A stretch of DNA of 64,000 nucleotides from NCBI RefSeq assembly GCF_005845215.1, contig NZ_SPHO01000005.1:186001-250000 (forward strand), read 5' to 3'. The first letter of the stretch is position 1. The number at the start of each line of letters is the position of its first letter. The notes beneath the pieces are model-generated. The model had not been told where the DNA came from, made no database searches, and saw only the letters and a program-made list of their open reading frames with translations. The translations under genes and the position numbers were made by a program. Below are positions 61,431 to 64,000 of the stretch, piece by piece. The stretch comes from Clostridium sp. 1001271st1 H5 (GTDB lineage Bacteria > Bacillota > Clostridia > Lachnospirales > Lachnospiraceae).

Positions 61431-62240
61431 CTAAAGCAAAACAAATTCCGGTTTCCTGCCATGATACACAGTAAAATATTTGAAGCCGCAGTCCAGCAGC
61501 AGTTCCCGGCAGGTGTCAAAGGCATAGCCTACGTACTCCGGCGTATGGGCGTCGGAGCCGATGGTAATCATCTCGCCTCCCAGTTCCCGGTAGCGGATGA
61601 GAATCTCCCGGCAGGGATTTGGCTGGCCCAGGCCGTACTTAAAACCGCCTGTGTTGCATTCCAGGGATTTGCCGTTTTCAATGAGAATCATTAACAGGGG
61701 GTCAATCCACCGGCTCAGGTGCTGGTAGTCATAAAAGTCATTCTGGTGGGGGGCGTAGCGCACCGCATAATCCAGATGGCCGAAGGAATCAAAGGTGTGG
61801 CACAGGTTCCTGACGCGCATCAGGGAGGCTTCAAAGAAGTCCTCAAAGCCGGGCACCTCTCCCCGCTTATTCCAGTATTCCGGGTCGTACGGGTCCATGC
61901 TCTTCACAAAGTGGCTGGAACCGATGATGAAATCAAAGGAATCACCATAACGCTTTACAAAGTGCTCCAGATATTCCTTAAGATGGTCCTGCAGCCCCAG
62001 TTCAATTCCAATGTTGATGCGGATGCGGTCCCTGTACTCTGCCTGGAGCATGCGCAGGGATGTAAGGTAGGTTGGAATATCCAGAATAAAATCGCAGTCG
62101 CAGAATCCGGAGTCGTAGTCGTGATGGTCGGTGATGCACATCTCCTTCATGCCAAGTTCTATGGCCTTCTCAATCTGCAGACCTATAGGGGTGTTGGAGT
62201 CACCGGAAAATTCAGTGTGCAGATGGCAGTCGTATATCAT
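61431..62240 (-). CDS. PHP-domain histidinol-phosphatase-like protein
   Basis: 269 residues with AGGAGAAGC upstream on the minus strand. PHP motifs: DCHLHTEFSGD, ITDHHDYDSGF, IIGSSHFV, GHLDYAVRY and ITIGSDAHTP supply the trinuclear metal ligands. It is related to HisJ-type histidinol phosphatases; no other his genes are near, so the substrate is unsure. The length matches HisJ. Confidence 0.88.
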   Translation of the reverse strand: MIYDCHLHTEFSGDSNTPIGLQIEKAIELGMKEMCITDHHDYDSGFCDCDFILDIPTYLTSLRMLQAEYRDRIRINIGIELGLQDHLKEYLEHFVKRYGDSFDFIIGSSHFVKSMDPYDPEYWNKRGEVPGFEDFFEASLMRVRNLCHTFDSFGHLDYAVRYAPHQNDFYDYQHLSRWIDPLLMILIENGKSLECNTGGFKYGLGQPNPCREILIRYRELGGEMITIGSDAHTPEYVGYAFDTCRELLLDCGFKYFTVYHGRKPEFVLL

Positions 62241-62421
62241 TGGAGCTTCTCCTTTGCTTCTATAGTAATGACTTTTTTACGAAAATAAGAGCATTTTTAT
62301 ACATAACAGCATTTTCATACGCATTTCATAACAACATTATAGCAGAAAATACCCGAATGGCAAGATTCCAGTATTTTCTTAGTATAAAAAGGTCAAATAT
62401 CCGTAAAAATAAAAAAAGGAC

Positions 62422-62450
62422 TTGCCAATTCATTAGAAATTGATTACAAT
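62422..62450 (+). promoter_or_regulatory. gap promoter
   Basis: TTGCCA, 17-bp spacer, TACAAT, 64 bp before the gap start, in the 273-bp gap after the PHP gene. Confidence 0.7.
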
Positions 62451-62513
62451 AGAGAGAGGTTGATTAATATTTAACAATAATATATTTTTTAACAAACTAG
62501 GAGGAATTGAATC

Positions 62514-63545
62514 ATGGCAGTAAAAGTAGCGATTAATGGATTTGGACGTATTGGACGTCTGGCTTTCCGTCAGATGTTCGGAGCAGAAGGTTACGATGTA
62601 GTAGCTATCAATGACTTAACCGATCCTAAGATGTTAGCTCATCTGTTAAAGTATGATACAGCACAGGGCGGATATGCCGGCGTTTATGGCCAGGGACTGC
62701 ACACTGTTGAGGCTGGAGAGGATTCCATCACTGTAGACGGCAAGAAGATTACCATTTACAAGGAACCAAAGGCTGCTGACCTTCCATGGGGCGAAATCGG
62801 GGTAGATGTTGTTCTGGAGTGTACAGGTTTCTACTGCTCTAAGGACAAGGCTCAGGCTCACATCGAAGCTGGCGCTAAGAAAGTTGTTATCTCTGCTCCG
62901 GCAGGCAATGACCTTCCTACTATTGTATATAGTGTAAACGAGAATGTACTGACAGCTGATGACAAGATTATCTCTGCTGCTTCTTGTACAACAAACTGCC
63001 TGGCTCCTATGGCTAAGGCACTGAATGATTATGCTCCTATCCAGAGCGGTATCATGTCCACCATCCACGCCTACACAGGCGACCAGATGATTCTGGACGG
63101 ACCACACAGAAAAGGCGATTTAAGAAGAGCAAGAGCCGGCGCAGCCAACATCGTTCCTAACTCCACCGGTGCTGCTAAGGCTATCGGCCTGGTTATCCCA
63201 GAGCTGAACGGCAAGTTAATCGGTTCCGCACAGCGTGTACCTGTACCAACCGGTTCCACCACAATCTTAACAGCTGTTGTTAAGAAGGCTGGCGTTACAA
63301 AGGAAGACATCAATGCCGCTATGAAGGCAGCTGCCAGCGAGTCCTTTGGATACAACGAGGATGCGATTGTATCTTCTGACGTTATCGGTATGAGATATGG
63401 TTCTCTGTTTGATGCAACACAGACCATGGTAGCTCAGATTGCGGATGACCTGTACGAGGTTCAGGTTGTTTCATGGTATGACAATGAGAACTCCTACACA
63501 AGCCAGATGGTAAGGACAATCAAGTACTTTGCTGAGTTAGGCTAA
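62514..63545 (+). CDS. gap: Glyceraldehyde-3-phosphate dehydrogenase, type I
   Basis: 343 residues with CTAGGAGGAA before [16 protein letters not shown] (NAD), [17 protein letters not shown] (catalytic Cys), [18 protein letters not shown] and WYDNENSY. Converts GAP to 1,3-bisphosphoglycerate in glycolysis. Codons are less G+C-rich at third positions than neighbours, as expected for a very highly expressed gene. An attenuator hairpin follows before pgk. Confidence 0.97.
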   Translation: MAVKVAINGFGRIGRLAFRQMFGAEGYDVVAINDLTDPKMLAHLLKYDTAQGGYAGVYGQGLHTVEAGEDSITVDGKKITIYKEPKAADLPWGEIGVDVVLECTGFYCSKDKAQAHIEAGAKKVVISAPAGNDLPTIVYSVNENVLTADDKIISAASCTTNCLAPMAKALNDYAPIQSGIMSTIHAYTGDQMILDGPHRKGDLRRARAGAANIVPNSTGAAKAIGLVIPELNGKLIGSAQRVPVPTGSTTILTAVVKKAGVTKEDINAAMKAAASESFGYNEDAIVSSDVIGMRYGSLFDATQTMVAQIADDLYEVQVVSWYDNENSYTSQMVRTIKYFAELG

Positions 63546-63584
63546 TTGTGACAACAGGACAGTGATTTTTAAGTAGACTCATGA

Positions 63585-63614
63585 AGGGTCCGGTCGTTTG
63601 GGCCGGGCCCTTTG
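63585..63614 (+). terminator. Attenuator hairpin between gap and pgk
   Basis: Arms AGGGTCCGGTC (63585-63595) and GGCCGGGCCCT (63601-63611, two G-U pairs) then TTG. Probably lowers pgk expression relative to gap. Confidence 0.65.
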
Positions 63615-63694
63615 TTACATGCAATGGTCCGCCGGCCCTGCCTGCGGGCGATTGTTTGCCAAAAGTAAGAATGACTCTGAAAGGGGATTTGACG

Positions 63695-64000
63695 ATGTTA
63701 AACAAGAAAACAGTTGATGATTTAAAAGATTTACAGGGCAAAAAAGTACTGGTACGCTGCGATTTCAACGTTCCGTTAAAGGAGGGCGTTATCCAGAACT
63801 ATAACCGTATCGATGGAGCCATCCCTACCATCAAGAAGCTGCTTGACCAGGGCGCTAAGGTTATCCTGTGTTCCCATTTGGGAAAACCAAAGGGCGAGCC
63901 TGTTCCGGAGATGAGCCTTGCGCCGGTTGCTCCTGCTCTCAGCGAGAGACTGGGCGTAGAGGTTAAGTTTGTGGACGATGCCAAGGTAACAGGACCTGAG
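63695..64000 (+). CDS. pgk: Phosphoglycerate kinase, N-terminal part (runs off window)
   Basis: 102 codons from ATG 63695 (AAAGGGGATTTG upstream). [20 protein letters not shown], then [12 protein letters not shown] with the conserved Arg/Asp of the 3-phosphoglycerate site, and [10 protein letters not shown]. It transfers phosphate from 1,3-BPG to ADP. The 3' end lies outside the window. Confidence 0.95.
   Translation, partial: MLNKKTVDDLKDLQGKKVLVRCDFNVPLKEGVIQNYNRIDGAIPTIKKLLDQGAKVILCSHLGKPKGEPVPEMSLAPVAPALSERLGVEVKFVDDAKVTGPE

Noticed and set aside
1..64000. CRISPR arrays, IS elements, prophage genes
   Set aside because: No regularly spaced repeats, transposase or integrase-like sequences were seen.

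Overview
The window looks like chromosome of a gut Lachnospiraceae (Clostridium XIVa / Enterocloster-like) Firmicute. Supporting signs are Gram-positive ribosome-binding sites (AGGAGG), many lipoproteins, a SpoVB-like flippase, TPP and tetrahydrofolate riboswitches, PadR/HxlR/YesMN/LytTR regulators, choline-binding-type cell-wall repeats and moderate G+C. No phage genes, transposase, integrase or CRISPR array were seen.

Layout. 0-9 kb: the 3' end of an RsmH-like methyltransferase, an SDR protein, Tag glycosylase, a four-gene overlapping operon around a radical SAM/SPASM enzyme, an FMN-binding-type protein, a PadR gene followed by a decayed FtsW-like gene, and an overlapping NADAR/NUDIX pair. 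9-12.3 kb: a TPP-riboswitch-controlled ThiXYZ-type ABC operon with a YkoF-like thiamine-binding protein. 12.4-22.6 kb: a PAS-GGDEF-EAL-PAS protein, an EFR1 ferredoxin, a PTS IIC protein, PAP2, an MBL hydrolase, a THF-riboswitch-controlled FolT, a GltD-like oxidoreductase and a sugar isomerase-like protein. 22.7-31.1 kb: two MATE exporters and a SpoVB-like flippase (minus strand) around an ADP-ribosylglycohydrolase / PfkB kinase / PnuC / GntR operon that looks like NAD-precursor or nucleoside salvage. 31.2-41.4 kb: a polysaccharide-uptake locus with a YesM/YesN two-component system, a sugar ABC transporter, a heparinase II/III-family lyase and a GH88 unsaturated glucuronyl hydrolase.

41.4-52.8 kb is a visibly more A+T-rich island and the most unusual part. 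A minus-strand operon encodes three AgrC-like membrane sensors that stop just after the phospho-acceptor histidine box and have no ATPase domain, a remnant of a fourth, and one full-length GHKL protein that has the ATPase domain but carries Gln in place of the phospho-acceptor His. This reads as a split histidine kinase: several His-bearing receptor subunits sharing one ATP-binding subunit. A LytTR response regulator lies at the other end of the island. The regulator gene and the sensor operon have matching promoters, each with a 20-bp-period direct repeat 10-11 bp upstream of its -35 box. Between them is a plus-strand block of secreted or surface proteins: two cell-wall-repeat proteins, a WG-repeat lipoprotein, a DUF5050-like protein and others.

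53-64 kb: iscS-iscU-mnmA and a lipoprotein amidase, a DUF6612-like secreted protein, tRNA-Ser(CGA), an ECF sigma / RsiV-like anti-sigma operon with its own ECF-type promoter, a membrane-anchored amidase, a PHP phosphatase, and gap followed by the start of pgk at the right edge.
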